Shown here: piece after piece, positions 51,230 through 61,533 of the stretch | How positions within the stretch are numbered: the first letter of the stretch is position 1 | Layout: the number at the start of each line of letters is the position of its first letter | Origin: JABMMZ01 sp964438995 | GTDB taxonomy: Bacteria > Bacteroidota > Bacteroidia > NS11-12g > UBA955 | DNA: 64,000 bases | Direction: 5' to 3' | NCBI GenBank assembly: GCA_964438995.1 | Contig: CAYTMQ010000004.1 | Location: forward strand, 1 to 64,000 | The notes under the pieces: model-generated | The model's database searches: none | Seen by the model: the letters and a program-made list of their open reading frames with translations, nothing else | Told to the model about the DNA's origin: nothing | Position numbers and translations under genes: made by a program

Positions 51230-53029
51230 GTGTCTTTAAAAAAGAGGATATCGCTGTTTCTATTTAAGTATGAAGAAAGCATATTAAAGGGACTTGGAAT
51301 ATTATCTCTAATATCATCTTTACTAATTATAGGCATGATGATTTATCGCTATGGCTATAACCATAGTGAAGAAAACATCAATTGGATCATCTTTATTACA
51401 AGATTTTTCTATGTGGTATTTATGTTTAACTACATAGTAAAGTATCTACTATCAAAAGACCGCATACACTATTTAACCAGCAATGCATTTGAGGGTATTT
51501 TAATTCTATTGGTTGTATACGATGGAATTAGTTATTACTTGTTTGGACATCCGATATTGGAAAAAGTATTAATCAAGTTAGACATTCAGAATTACAGAGC
51601 GATTTACCATTTTTTCATTCAGTTTTTCTTGTTGTTATTTGTCGCAATAGAATTTGTAAAATCCATTAATTCAATCTACACAGGAAAGTTAAAACCTACT
51701 ACCCTATTTATACTTTCGTTTGTAGTTTTGATATTAGGAGGTGGATTTTTATTGACTTTACCAGGATGTAATTATACAGGAAAGTCGCTTAATTTTATTG
51801 ATGCAGTTTTCACTAGTGCAAGCGCAAGTTGTGTAACGGGATTGGTTGTTGTTAATACGGCTACATTTTTCAATATCAAAGGTCAGTTAATCATATTATT
51901 ATTGATACAACTAGGAGGTATTGGTATATTAACCTTTGCGTCATTTTTTGCATCCTTTATTAAAAAAGGTATTGGAATAAAGCATCAAATAGCCATGAAT
52001 GAGTTATTAGATGCAGAGAACATTAGTGGTAGTTATTTTTTAATCAAACGCATATTGGTTATGACCTTTATTATTGAGGCGTTGGGTGCAATAGGTATAT
52101 ATGTGTTGTGGGGAGATTATCAGTTTGGCAGTGAGGGCGAAAAGATATATGCTTCAATTTTCCATAGTATCTCGGCGTTTTGCAATGCTGGATTTAGCAC
52201 ATTAGAATACAATTTTGAAACGCCCATTGTAACAGAGTTATACATGTTACATATCTTTATGGGGGTAATCATATTCATGGGTGGATTGGGATTCCCAGTT
52301 ATACGAGATGTGTTTTCACCATTGCAATTACGAGATCGGTTAAAGCATCCATGGAAAGAATGGAAACTTAGTACCAAGGTAGCCATTTACACCTCGATAT
52401 CGTTGATAATATTAGGCATGGTTGCCTTTTATTTTCTGTATGCAGATGACAAATTTGCAGGTAAAAGTCCAATTGCGATTATAGCGATAACTTTTTTCCA
52501 ATCAGTAAACTTGAGGACCAGTGGTTTTAACAGTATCAATCTCGAACATTTACCGAATGTTTTATTATTGATATGCATATTTCAGATGTTTATTGGAGCA
52601 TCATCAGCTTCAACTGGTGGTGGTATCAAGACCAGTACATTTATTGTGATGATGGTAGCGGTAATAGGAACAATCCGTGGTAAAAATCAAATGACCTTGA
52701 GCAATAGAACCATTGCAATAGAGTTAATTTACAAGGCATTTGCGGTGGTTATTTTCTCAGGATTGTTTGTTTTAATGATCATAACTATTCTTACGTTTTT
52801 CGAACCAGGTATAGCACCAATTAGGTTGGCATACGAGGCAGTATCAGCGTTTGCAACCGTTGGTTTAAGTACTGGCATTACAGCAGGTTTATCAGATGCC
52901 AGTAAAATATTATTGACTTTTTCGATGTTTGTAGGAAGAATAGGAATCATCACCTTAGCATATTCATTAAGCACTAAGGCTTTATCGGCAGATTACAAAT
53001 ATGCTACAACGCATATGACCATTGGTTAA
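51230..53029 (+). CDS. trkH: TrkH/KtrB-type potassium uptake channel
   Basis: This 599-residue membrane protein has the four pore loops of the SKT superfamily: ASASCVTGL, ISAFCNAGFST, NLRTSGFNSI and AFATVGLSTG, each with the selectivity Gly. An N-terminal extension with about four extra membrane segments (residues 15-155) is present, as in many Bacteroidota homologs. It needs a TrkA/KtrA gating partner, which is not in this window. The start is GTG at 51230. Its TAA shares a TTAA with the stop of the convergent gldB gene. Confidence 0.93.
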   Translation: MSLKKRISLFLFKYEESILKGLGILSLISSLLIIGMMIYRYGYNHSEENINWIIFITRFFYVVFMFNYIVKYLLSKDRIHYLTSNAFEGILILLVVYDGISYYLFGHPILEKVLIKLDIQNYRAIYHFFIQFFLLLFVAIEFVKSINSIYTGKLKPTTLFILSFVVLILGGGFLLTLPGCNYTGKSLNFIDAVFTSASASCVTGLVVVNTATFFNIKGQLIILLLIQLGGIGILTFASFFASFIKKGIGIKHQIAMNELLDAENISGSYFLIKRILVMTFIIEALGAIGIYVLWGDYQFGSEGEKIYASIFHSISAFCNAGFSTLEYNFETPIVTELYMLHIFMGVIIFMGGLGFPVIRDVFSPLQLRDRLKHPWKEWKLSTKVAIYTSISLIILGMVAFYFLYADDKFAGKSPIAIIAITFFQSVNLRTSGFNSINLEHLPNVLLLICIFQMFIGASSASTGGGIKTSTFIVMMVAVIGTIRGKNQMTLSNRTIAIELIYKAFAVVIFSGLFVLMIITILTFFEPGIAPIRLAYEAVSAFATVGLSTGITAGLSDASKILLTFSMFVGRIGIITLAYSLSTKALSADYKYATTHMTIG

Positions 53030-54045
53030 TTTGGTTTATAACCACTAACCTGTAGGATGTTTTCAGCATTTCCATCAAACATTAAATCTTTAACTGAAAC
53101 GTCTTGGTTTTCTTCCATATATTTCCTTACGGCCATCCAACCAGCAAATTTTCCAATCATAGCTGGAGCATCAGGCGGAACATTAGGTGCTATGGTATGC
53201 GGACCTTCAACTATCAGTCGTCTGTAATTGTTGACCTCGGTACTGTATAGGTATTTTTCTTTAACAATATAGGTCCATATATTGGCTTCTTCCTTTTTAC
53301 ACCAATCAAATTCTTCCTTGGTCATACCAATTTTGATGTGATCTGGCACTTTAGGAGTTGTTGCATCTAAGAAATACAACAATTTACCTTGATAAATCAT
53401 TTCATCAATGAAGTTCTTGTTTCTATGGGTTTTGGCTATCAAATCGTTGATATGGGCTTTCATGTGATTGGTTACAATAGATTCAGGAATTTGAATTTTT
53501 CTCCAGTATTGTTCAATATTGGCATAATCATAAAACTTAAAATCAGCACCCATGTGCATATCCAAAGCGATACCGATATACCCTTCACCAACTGGATTGA
53601 TATAGTAACTAAAATTAGATGTGTATGTAATAATAGAAGGAATGTTTTGATCAGGGAAATGGTATTTAAAATACTTGTAAGCTTGAGTCAATTCATCCTC
53701 ATAAGGTTTGAAATTTTGGTATTTTGCTTTTACCAAATCATACAGTTTTTTGGCGTTAACATCGGTTTTAAACATCATCAATTGAGGGAAAGCCGCAGTA
53801 TCAGAATTAAAAGGAAAACCTATGATACCAAGAGTGTAATCGGTTAAGAAATAAGGATATTTTGATTTGAACTCTTGGTAATTGACCAATTTATTTTCGA
53901 AGAGATCCGTTTCAAAATGTTTGATATCCAGTTTTACTTCAATGTTAGAAGTGTCTACATCAAGCTTGTTTTTACTACAAGATGTTAAAAACAAAAGTAA
54001 AAATACTGCAAATGCTTTAGTCGGGAATTGGAAAAATTTGTTCAT
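53026..54045 (-). CDS. gldB: Gliding motility lipoprotein GldB
   Basis: This 339-residue lipoprotein has a lipobox (LLLFLTSCSK, Cys about residue 23) and GldB-like segments: VKLDIKHFETDLF, IPSIITYTSNFSYYINPVGEGYIGIALDMHMG and a C-terminal PGRFAGW-like region (APAMIGKFAGWMAVRKYMEEN). GldB is essential for gliding and T9SS function in Flavobacterium. It converges with trkH (4-nt shared stop) and diverges from the beta-barrel gene with only 27 nt between the starts. Confidence 0.92.
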   Translation of the reverse strand: MNKFFQFPTKAFAVFLLLFLTSCSKNKLDVDTSNIEVKLDIKHFETDLFENKLVNYQEFKSKYPYFLTDYTLGIIGFPFNSDTAAFPQLMMFKTDVNAKKLYDLVKAKYQNFKPYEDELTQAYKYFKYHFPDQNIPSIITYTSNFSYYINPVGEGYIGIALDMHMGADFKFYDYANIEQYWRKIQIPESIVTNHMKAHINDLIAKTHRNKNFIDEMIYQGKLLYFLDATTPKVPDHIKIGMTKEEFDWCKKEEANIWTYIVKEKYLYSTEVNNYRRLIVEGPHTIAPNVPPDAPAMIGKFAGWMAVRKYMEENQDVSVKDLMFDGNAENILQVSGYKPN

Positions 54046-54072
54046 TTTTGTGCAAATAAAATACTATTCGAG

Positions 54073-54810
54073 ATGAAATTAACGACAAAGTATTCACTTT
54101 TATTAGCTCTATGTGTGATTTTCGGCAAAATCGCAAATGCACAAGACGACAGAGATTTTAGAGTAGGCTTTAAAATCATTCCTGGATTTAATTGGGTAAA
54201 AGCAAAAACCAACAATGTTTTAAAAGATGGCACTGGCATCGGTTTTTCATTTGGATTGATGACAGATGTGAAATTAGCCGACAATTATTATTTTGCTGGT
54301 GAGTTGATGGTTACTTCTATGTCAAATAAAATTCAATTAAAAGACACCGCTCAAAGAAGTTTACCTGGATTTGGCAAGTATGATAACATCAGTTACAAAT
54401 ACAATTTAAAGTACATTGAAATTCCGTTAACTTTCAAATTTAGAACCAAAGAAAGTGGTGGTATGAGATACTGGGGTCAGTTTGGATTAGCGCCTGGATT
54501 TATTATTGGAAGTAATACATCAATTTTGGCTAGTCCGGTTGCGCCTAATACCAAAACATTTCCAACAGATGAGAAGTACATTCCTAATGATGGCGCTAAT
54601 GATCAGTTTGATTTCACAGACCATACAGACAATATCAATGTATTTAGATGTTCTATGATTTTAGGTGCTGGTATTGAATACAACTTAAGTGGTAATACCA
54701 GCTTTTACACAGGCTTAAGATTTAACAACGGTTTTACAGATTGGTTGGATGACAACAAAACCAAAGCCATCAATAACGTTGTTGGACTTGAAATAGGTTT
54801 GTTTTTCTAG
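54073..54810 (+). CDS. PorT-like outer-membrane beta-barrel protein
   Basis: This 245-residue protein has a signal peptide (KLTTKYSLLLALCVIFGKIANA). Its eight-strand-type barrel pattern (RVGFKIIPGFNW; KYNLKYIEIPLTFKFRT; YWGQFGLAPGFIIG; MILGAGIEYNL; LEIGLFF) is like the PorT/outer-membrane beta-barrel family. PorT is a T9SS component, but the family is broad; the gldB neighbourhood supports a T9SS or gliding link without proving it. ATG 54073 is preferred to 54028, which would overlap gldB. Confidence 0.7.
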   Translation: MKLTTKYSLLLALCVIFGKIANAQDDRDFRVGFKIIPGFNWVKAKTNNVLKDGTGIGFSFGLMTDVKLADNYYFAGELMVTSMSNKIQLKDTAQRSLPGFGKYDNISYKYNLKYIEIPLTFKFRTKESGGMRYWGQFGLAPGFIIGSNTSILASPVAPNTKTFPTDEKYIPNDGANDQFDFTDHTDNINVFRCSMILGAGIEYNLSGNTSFYTGLRFNNGFTDWLDDNKTKAINNVVGLEIGLFF

Positions 54811-54843
54811 AAGAAATAAAGGAAGTACAAGCTTCCTAACACA

Positions 54844-56463
54844 ATGAAGATTGCTTTAGCACAACTTAACTACACCATTGCCGATATACAAGGCAATACC
54901 AACAAGATTTTACAAGCAATTGAAGAGGCAAAGACAAATGCTGCTGATTTAGTTGTATTTAGTGAATTGGCGATTTGTGGCTATCCTCCTGACGATTTAT
55001 TAGACTATCCGCATTTCATACACGACTGTTTAAAAGCCGTCAACTTAGTTGCCGAAAATACCCATGGTATTACAGTTATAGTTGGATGTCCAATGGAAAA
55101 TCCAGAAGAAACAGGTAGACGATTATACAATAGTGCAGTTGTCATTTCAGATGGTAAAATACAACATGTCATCTATAAAACTCTATTGCCTACTTACGAT
55201 GTATTTAATGAATCAAGGTACTTCGAAGTTAACGATGTTTTTAATTGTGTTGAAATCAAAGGCAAAAAAGTTGCCATTACAATTTGTGAAGATTTGTGGC
55301 ATGAGATGGACAGATTCGATTATCAAAGCAATCCATTAAAAGAATTGTCGATACAACAACCAGATTTTGCCATTAATATTTCTGCATCACCTTACAATAC
55401 CGGTAAGTTAGACGAGCGATTAGAGGTATTAAAGAAACAATCAGTTGCATTTTCATTACCTTTGATTTATGTCAATCAAGTGGGAGTTCACACTGATTTG
55501 ATTTTTGATGGCAACTCAGTAGTTTTAAATGCCAAAGGAGATGTTGTTTTCAAATTAAAGACATTTGAAGAAGCAATAGGCTATTACGAGTTTGAAGATA
55601 AAGGAGCCATTGATTTGCATGACAGAAGTGAAATAGCCTATTTGCATGATGCTTTGATTTTTGGAATTCGAGATTATTTTGGTAAAATGGGTTTCAAGAA
55701 AGCTGTTTTAGGTTCATCGGGAGGAATAGATTCTGCAGTAGTTCAAGCTTTGTTAACCGAGGCCTTAGGAGCAGATAAAGTTTTGGCTGTGCTTATGCCT
55801 TCACAATTCAGTTCAGAAGGCAGTGTAAAAGATGCAGAACAATTATCAATAAATTTAGGGAATAGTTATGAAATCATACCAATCGAAACGGCCTTTAGTG
55901 CATTCGAAGGCGGGTTGAGTAAGTTATTTGAAGGAATGAGTTTTAGTTTGGCTGAAGAAAATATTCAGGCTAGAAGTCGCGGCGTTTATTTGATGGCTAT
56001 CAGCAACAAATTAGGCTATATTTTGATAAACACTAGCAACAAAAGTGAGATGTCGGTTGGATATTCTACATTATATGGCGATATGTGTGGAAGTTTAAGT
56101 GTTTTAGGAGATGTTTTCAAAATGGATGTTTACGCATTGGCCAATTACATCAACAGAGACATAGAGAAGATTCCGAATGCAATCATTAACAAAGCACCAA
56201 GCGCAGAGTTAAGACCAGATCAGAAAGACAGCGACAGTTTACCTGAGTACCCAATTTTGGATGGTATATTGAAGCTATACATTGAAGAGCAATATTCAAT
56301 TGAAAAAATAATTGCTCATGGCTACGATGAAGCTGTAGTAAGGAAAGTCATCAAATTGGTGAACGGCAGTGAATACAAGCGATTTCAGTCGCCACCAATA
56401 TTGAGAGTCAGTCAGAAAGCCTTTGGCAGAGGCCGATTGATGCCTTTGGTCAGTAAATGGTAA
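54844..56463 (+). CDS. nadE: Glutamine-dependent NAD+ synthetase
   Basis: This 539-residue two-domain enzyme has an N-terminal nitrilase-type glutaminase with the catalytic triad E41 (SELAICGYPP), K112 (YKTLLPTYD) and C148 (TICEDLW). The C-terminal synthetase has the ATP-pyrophosphatase motif SSGGIDSAV (291-299). It amidates deamido-NAD+ to NAD+. It follows the beta-barrel gene by 33 nt. Confidence 0.96.
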   Translation: MKIALAQLNYTIADIQGNTNKILQAIEEAKTNAADLVVFSELAICGYPPDDLLDYPHFIHDCLKAVNLVAENTHGITVIVGCPMENPEETGRRLYNSAVVISDGKIQHVIYKTLLPTYDVFNESRYFEVNDVFNCVEIKGKKVAITICEDLWHEMDRFDYQSNPLKELSIQQPDFAINISASPYNTGKLDERLEVLKKQSVAFSLPLIYVNQVGVHTDLIFDGNSVVLNAKGDVVFKLKTFEEAIGYYEFEDKGAIDLHDRSEIAYLHDALIFGIRDYFGKMGFKKAVLGSSGGIDSAVVQALLTEALGADKVLAVLMPSQFSSEGSVKDAEQLSINLGNSYEIIPIETAFSAFEGGLSKLFEGMSFSLAEENIQARSRGVYLMAISNKLGYILINTSNKSEMSVGYSTLYGDMCGSLSVLGDVFKMDVYALANYINRDIEKIPNAIINKAPSAELRPDQKDSDSLPEYPILDGILKLYIEEQYSIEKIIAHGYDEAVVRKVIKLVNGSEYKRFQSPPILRVSQKAFGRGRLMPLVSKW

Positions 56464-56538
56464 AGTTTTTTCTAAAATATTTTTTCCACTGTAAATCTTA
56501 TAAATTAATTATTAAATTTGCTATACTAAAGCTATTTA

Positions 56539-58386
56539 ATGAGATTTTTTATTTTTATATTTTTTTACCTATTTTTCACTAAAGTATCTGCTCAAAAGGA
56601 GTATAATAAGTGGTATTTTGGGAAGCATGCAGGCATTAGCTTTAATAGCAACCCTATATCGGCAATCACAGATAGTAAAATATTTTCTTTTCAATCTTCG
56701 AGCAGTATTTGTGATAGTTCTGGTCAAATATTATTTTATTCAGACGGTGATACTATATATAACAGCAAAAATAAAATATTAAAAGGATGGCAACCGTATA
56801 AAAATAAATCTATAATTTCAAGTGCATATCAAGGTAGTATTATTCTTCCGATGCCAAATCATCCAAATTTGTATTATATTTTTTTGGGAATTGCTTCTGA
56901 AAATTATTCCAAATTTAAGGATACAATGATAATGTATCAGATTTTAGATGCTGATAAAGACAGCGGTTTAGGTGAAGTGATTCAGACTTATACGGAATTT
57001 ATGCCAGGAGGGATTGAAAATTTAGCAGTTTCTAAACATGAAAACGGTATAGATTATTGGCTATTATCAAGTGATTTTTCAAGGAAGAAAATTTTTTATA
57101 CATGTACTGAAAATGGTTTGATATCCAGCAATATTAGGCATTTAAACATTAAGGATACAATGTTATATTACAGCGTTAAATTTTCACCAGATTCTAAAAC
57201 ATTATTTAGTCAGAGAACCATTGACAAAATAGGAAGTAGTAAATATTATGCTTTGAATTTATATAAATTTAACAATTCAACAGGAGAATTAAGTCAACAT
57301 ATTAATATTCCTACAAAATTTAATAGTGGTGCAATAAGATATCTTGAATTTTCAGCAGATTCAAGATATGTGTATTTTGATACATATGAATCTGCACAAT
57401 GTATTTATCAACTTGATTTAAAATATTGGGATTCGACAAAGATTTCTCAATCACTTAAAAAAGTATTCCAATTTCCTTCAGGTGAATCGGTTAGAGGCTT
57501 ACAACTTGGCCCTGACAAGAAAATATATGTATTTCACGAAAATTGGACAAGTAAAAATACTAGAAAAGTCTCTTATATAAATTATCCAGAAAAGCCTTCA
57601 TTACAATGTGATTTTATATTTAATGGAATTGATTTAGCAAATGGAGAAATGTATTATGGTGGACCAAATATACCATCCTTTTGGTATAGAACGCGCATTG
57701 CTAATTTAAAACAATCGACTATTTATTTTTGCGAAGGAGATACAGTTGATTTGAATTATAAAAAACAACAGGGAGATTCAATTCTTTGGAATACCGGTGA
57801 AAATTCTTCCACTATTAAAGTGACCAAACAAGGTAATTATACTTTAAAAATTATTCATTCTGATAGCAGTATTTCATATGATGACTTCTTAGTGTTAAAC
57901 AAAGTTAAATCAAGGATTTTTTCTGAAAAAGAAATAAAGTTATGTGGAAATTTTAAAGAAATTAGTAGTACAATTAATGGAACATATTTATGGAGTACTA
58001 ATGAGAAAAAGAAATCTATAAAGGTATATGATACAGGAATATATTGGTTAAAAGTTTATTCAAATTTTTGTACAACAATTGATACAATTAGAATTACCAA
58101 TTGTCCGAAATTTATAATTAATATTCCAAATGCATTTACCCCTGATAACAATGGAATAAATGATGAATTTAAAGTAAACCTAGGAGATAATTTTTATATA
58201 GATTTTAAAATTTACACTAATTGGGGAGAATTAATATATTTTGAACAAGGGAGTACATGCTCTTGGGATGGTAAATATAATTATCAATTTTGTCCAAATG
58301 GATTATATTTTTACACATTGGTTATAAAAAATACTTATAGTAAGGAAAGTAAATTCATCAAAGGTTGCATCGAATTAATGCGATAA
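56539..58386 (+). CDS. T9SS type B secreted protein with beta-propeller-like body
   Basis: This 615-residue protein has a signal peptide (RFFIFIFFYLFFTKVSAQ). The repetitive body, about residues 20-390 with YLEFSADSRYVYFD and RGLQLGPDKKIYVF segments, suggests a WD40/PD40-like propeller. The C-terminal gliding-motility-associated (T9SS type B) domain reads IPNAFTPDNNGINDEFKVN...FKIYTNWGELIYFEQG...GLYFYTLVIKN. It is probably surface-exposed. TAAATTTG at 56513-56520 may be its -7 box. It converges on the thioesterase gene. Confidence 0.8.
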   Translation: MRFFIFIFFYLFFTKVSAQKEYNKWYFGKHAGISFNSNPISAITDSKIFSFQSSSSICDSSGQILFYSDGDTIYNSKNKILKGWQPYKNKSIISSAYQGSIILPMPNHPNLYYIFLGIASENYSKFKDTMIMYQILDADKDSGLGEVIQTYTEFMPGGIENLAVSKHENGIDYWLLSSDFSRKKIFYTCTENGLISSNIRHLNIKDTMLYYSVKFSPDSKTLFSQRTIDKIGSSKYYALNLYKFNNSTGELSQHINIPTKFNSGAIRYLEFSADSRYVYFDTYESAQCIYQLDLKYWDSTKISQSLKKVFQFPSGESVRGLQLGPDKKIYVFHENWTSKNTRKVSYINYPEKPSLQCDFIFNGIDLANGEMYYGGPNIPSFWYRTRIANLKQSTIYFCEGDTVDLNYKKQQGDSILWNTGENSSTIKVTKQGNYTLKIIHSDSSISYDDFLVLNKVKSRIFSEKEIKLCGNFKEISSTINGTYLWSTNEKKKSIKVYDTGIYWLKVYSNFCTTIDTIRITNCPKFIINIPNAFTPDNNGINDEFKVNLGDNFYIDFKIYTNWGELIYFEQGSTCSWDGKYNYQFCPNGLYFYTLVIKNTYSKESKFIKGCIELMR

Positions 58387-58390
58387 TTAA

Positions 58391-58837
58391 TTACTCTTTC
58401 ACCTGATACTTAACCGCCGCCATAGTAGCATAGCCTCTTGCGATAAGCACCTCTCCTTTTTCACTTTTACATAGAATATCGGCTTCACAGTAAAACAAAA
58501 GGTTTCCGGCTTTAATAACGCGACCTCTAGCGATCACTTTATCGCCAATACCGGGTCTAAGATATGCCACTTTCAAATCAGAAGTTACTGTGCCTTGGCC
58601 TTCAGGCACAAGTGTGTATGCAGCAAAACCCATAACCAAATCTGCGATAGTAGAAGTAACACCGCCATGGACAAATCCATTTTGTTGTAAATGGTGTTGT
58701 TGAAGATTGATATGACCTTCAATAAAACCTTCTTGAATTTCGGTGGCTTCAAAACCAATAAAATTCATGAAATGGTTAAGTTTCATGCGGTTTAGCACAT
58801 ATTGTTTGTAATTGGGATTTTTTGTAATAAGTTCCAT
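58391..58837 (-). CDS. PaaI-type hotdog thioesterase
   Basis: This 148-residue hotdog-fold protein has the family motif QNGFVHGGVTSTIADLVMGFAA (about residues 53-74) and SDLKVAYLRPG, consistent with acyl-CoA thioesterases of the PaaI/YdiI type. The substrate is unknown. Its start lies 5 nt after the stop of the TPR gene, so both form a minus-strand pair. Confidence 0.85.
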   Translation of the reverse strand: MELITKNPNYKQYVLNRMKLNHFMNFIGFEATEIQEGFIEGHINLQQHHLQQNGFVHGGVTSTIADLVMGFAAYTLVPEGQGTVTSDLKVAYLRPGIGDKVIARGRVIKAGNLLFYCEADILCKSEKGEVLIARGYATMAAVKYQVKE

Positions 58838-58842
58838 GTATG

Positions 58843-59154
58843 TTAAAAAGTGAGCTCTTCTAGAGCAGATCTAAGTTCTCCTAATGTTTTTCTTTCGTTG
58901 GTTTGTTGCGCTATGAGTATGCCTTCTTCGTATGTTTTGATGGCAGCATCAGAGTCATTATTGGCTTCATAAGCTTTAGCCAATTGGTAGTATAGAGGCA
59001 AGTAATCGGCTTGAATGGTCTTTACTTTTTCGAGTTGAGCAATGGTTTTTTGAATATCAGACACTGAAAGGTATTCCATGGCTAGGGCATAATTAAGGAA
59101 CACATCAGTAGGCGATTGGGCAAGCAGTTGTTCAATCTGGGTGATTCTATCCAT
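58843..59154 (-). CDS. Small TPR protein
   Basis: This 103-residue soluble helical protein has about two to three tetratricopeptide repeats (DVFLNYALAMEYLSVSD; LPLYYQLAKAYEANNDSDAAIKTYEEGI). It is probably a protein-interaction adaptor of unknown partner. It is transcribed with the thioesterase gene and diverges from etfB. Confidence 0.75.
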   Translation of the reverse strand: MDRITQIEQLLAQSPTDVFLNYALAMEYLSVSDIQKTIAQLEKVKTIQADYLPLYYQLAKAYEANNDSDAAIKTYEEGILIAQQTNERKTLGELRSALEELTF

Positions 59155-59241
59155 TTAATTCAAATTGTTAATTACTTTGCAAAACTCATTTTTTCTTAGG
59201 ACTTTTTTAACTTAATTTTGCAAAATAATTTAAGAGCATAA

Positions 59242-59982
59242 ATGAAAATTCTAGTGTGCATGAGTGTAGTACCAGATACTACCACAAAAATTACCTTCAC
59301 AGACAACAACACAAAATTCAACACTCAAGGTGTTCAATTCATTATTAATCCATATGATGAATTGTCTTTAACAAAGGCTTTAGAATTGACTGAAAAAAAC
59401 GGTGGCACAGTAACTGTTGCGACTGTTGGATTGGCCGATGCTGACGCAGTGATAAGAAAAGCATTGGCAATTGGTGCCAATGATGCCATCAGAATCAATG
59501 CAGAGCCTAGAGATGCTCAGTTTGTTGCAGAGCAAATTGCAGCCTTAGTGAAAGCAAATGGTTATGACATGGTTTTAACTGGAAGAGAAAGTATAGATTA
59601 CAATGGAGGCATGGTATGCAGTTTATTGGGGGCTTTATTAGATTGGCCATCAGTAAACGTTTGTACTAAAATGGATGTTAATGGCACCAATGCTGAATTT
59701 GAGAGAGACATTGATGGAGGAAGACAAACCATCAGTTGTTCATTGCCAGTTGTTGCAAGTGCACAAAAAGATTTGTGTGAGCCAAGAATTCCAAACATGA
59801 AAGGTATTATGGCAGCAAGAACAAAACCATTAAACGTTGTAGAGCCAACTTCAACAGAAGTAGCAAGCACTTATATTTCATTTGAAACACCTGCTGCTAA
59901 GCAAGCTGTGAGAATGATAGACGCGCAAAACGCTGGACAAATTATTGACATTTTAAAGAACGAAGCCAAAGTAATAGCATAA
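59242..59982 (+). CDS. etfB: Electron transfer flavoprotein beta subunit
   Basis: This 246-residue ETF beta subunit starts MKILVCMSVVPDTTTKI and has VINPYDELSLTKALE-like segments (here IINPYDELSLTKAL), the AMP-binding region ALAIGANDAIRI, and the C-terminal recognition loop PNMKGIMAARTKP. It carries electrons from acyl-CoA and other dehydrogenases together with the alpha subunit encoded 4 nt downstream. TAATTTTG at 59213-59220 may be the -7 box. Confidence 0.95.
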   Translation: MKILVCMSVVPDTTTKITFTDNNTKFNTQGVQFIINPYDELSLTKALELTEKNGGTVTVATVGLADADAVIRKALAIGANDAIRINAEPRDAQFVAEQIAALVKANGYDMVLTGRESIDYNGGMVCSLLGALLDWPSVNVCTKMDVNGTNAEFERDIDGGRQTISCSLPVVASAQKDLCEPRIPNMKGIMAARTKPLNVVEPTSTEVASTYISFETPAAKQAVRMIDAQNAGQIIDILKNEAKVIA

Positions 59983-59986
59983 TAAC

Positions 59987-60931
59987 ATGACTGGGATATA
60001 CGCAGAAAATTCAGAAGGAATATTTAAAAAAGCAGTATTAGAAGCTGCATCATACGCATCACAAATTAGCAACGGAGGCATAACTGCCGTTTGTGTTGGT
60101 AAACCTAACGATGGTGAAGCTGATAAATTGGCTAAATACGGTGTAACAAAATTAGTTTGCATTGAAGGAATCTCATCTTTTGATGCTCAATTGTACGGAA
60201 TAGAAATAGCAAAAGTATTTGCAGCTCAAAACATTCAACAAGTGGTTGTTGCAAACACATATGAAGCAAAATCAATTGCTCCAAGAATTGCAGTTGCTAT
60301 GAATGCTTCTATGGCAAGTAATGTTATTGCATTACCTGAGACAGGTTCTGGTTTTAAAGTTAAAAGAGGCGTTTTCTCTGGAAAAGGTTTTGCTTATGTA
60401 ACATTAGATAGAGCGAACAAGCTAATTGCTATTACTCCAAACAGTACAGAATTAAAAGAGAACGCTGTTTCGATTACAGTTGAATCAGTTTCAGCTGGAT
60501 CTTCATCTGGTAAAACAACTATAGTATCTACATCTAAAGCTGCTGGAAAAATTCCATTAACAGAAGCTGAAGTTGTTGTTTCTGCAGGTAGAGGAATGAA
60601 AGGACCAGAAAACTGGGGTATGGTAGAAGAGTTGGCTGATTTACTTGGAGCAGCAACAGCATGTTCTAAGCCAGTAAGTGATATGGGATGGAGACCACAT
60701 GGCGAACACGTTGGTCAGACCGGTATTACCATCAAACCAAATTTATACATTGCAATTGGTATCTCAGGTGCTATTCAGCACTTAGCAGGTGTTAGCAGCA
60801 GCAAAGTAATCGTTGCTATCAACAAAGATCCAGAAGCACCATTTTTCAAAGCAGCAGATTACGGTATCGTAGGTGATGCATTTGAAATTTTACCACAAAT
60901 CATTCAAGCAGCAAAAGCATCTAAAAATTAA
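59987..60931 (+). CDS. etfA: Electron transfer flavoprotein alpha subunit
   Basis: This 314-residue ETF alpha subunit's FAD-binding C-terminal domain shows VVSAGRGMKGPENWGMVEELADLLGAA, GQTGITIKPNLYIAIGISGAIQHLAG and INKDPEAPFFKAADYGIVGD. It forms a heterodimer with EtfB. The next gene begins 11 nt downstream. Confidence 0.95.
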   Translation: MTGIYAENSEGIFKKAVLEAASYASQISNGGITAVCVGKPNDGEADKLAKYGVTKLVCIEGISSFDAQLYGIEIAKVFAAQNIQQVVVANTYEAKSIAPRIAVAMNASMASNVIALPETGSGFKVKRGVFSGKGFAYVTLDRANKLIAITPNSTELKENAVSITVESVSAGSSSGKTTIVSTSKAAGKIPLTEAEVVVSAGRGMKGPENWGMVEELADLLGAATACSKPVSDMGWRPHGEHVGQTGITIKPNLYIAIGISGAIQHLAGVSSSKVIVAINKDPEAPFFKAADYGIVGDAFEILPQIIQAAKASKN

Positions 60932-60942
60932 TCAGACACTGA

Positions 60943-61533
60943 TTGAATAAAGTTGAATTAGATATTTATGGCATTGCGCCTTCTCAAATCAAAGGTTCTT
61001 ACAGCTTAATATTAAGCGAAGTTTCCGGAGATCGTAAATTACCGATAATAGTCGGTCAATTTGAGGCACAAGCTATTGCCATTCCTTTAGAGGGCATTAA
61101 TACAGACAGGCCATTGACACATGACCTGTTTGTATTGTTTGGCAAAAAATTGAATTTCACTATTACAGAAGTGTTTATCCATTTGTTAAAGGAAGGCGTG
61201 TTTTATGCCACTTTACAGTGTGAAAATGCAGAAGAAACCATTAAAATAGATTGCAGAACAAGTGATGCTATAGCAATTGCTGTTAGATACAACTGCCCTA
61301 TTTTTACTACTGAAGATATTTTAGAGCAAGCAGGTATTGTTCTAGAAGAGAACGAGCTTGAAAAACCAGGTAGAGACAACAACGAACCTCCTGCTGCAAA
61401 TGAAAAAAGTATTAACAACAAATACAAAGACAAAACCATAGAAGAGCTTGAAGACATGTTGGACGAAGCTCTAAGAAATGAGGATTATTTAAAAGCCGCA
61501 CAAATTAGAGATGAGATTGACAAACGCAAATAG
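60943..61533 (+). CDS. DUF151 (bifunctional nuclease-like) protein with UVR motif
   Basis: This 196-residue protein has an N-terminal DUF151 domain (residues 1-130: GSYSLILSEVSGDRKLPIIVGQFEAQAIAIPLEG; DCRTSDAIAIAVRYNCPIFTTEDILEQAG). A C-terminal UvrB/UvrC-type helical hairpin follows (IEELEDMLDEALRNEDYLKAAQIRDEIDKRK). DUF151 proteins have been described as nucleases in some organisms. The start is TTG at 60943, close behind etfA. Confidence 0.85.
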   Translation: MNKVELDIYGIAPSQIKGSYSLILSEVSGDRKLPIIVGQFEAQAIAIPLEGINTDRPLTHDLFVLFGKKLNFTITEVFIHLLKEGVFYATLQCENAEETIKIDCRTSDAIAIAVRYNCPIFTTEDILEQAGIVLEENELEKPGRDNNEPPAANEKSINNKYKDKTIEELEDMLDEALRNEDYLKAAQIRDEIDKRK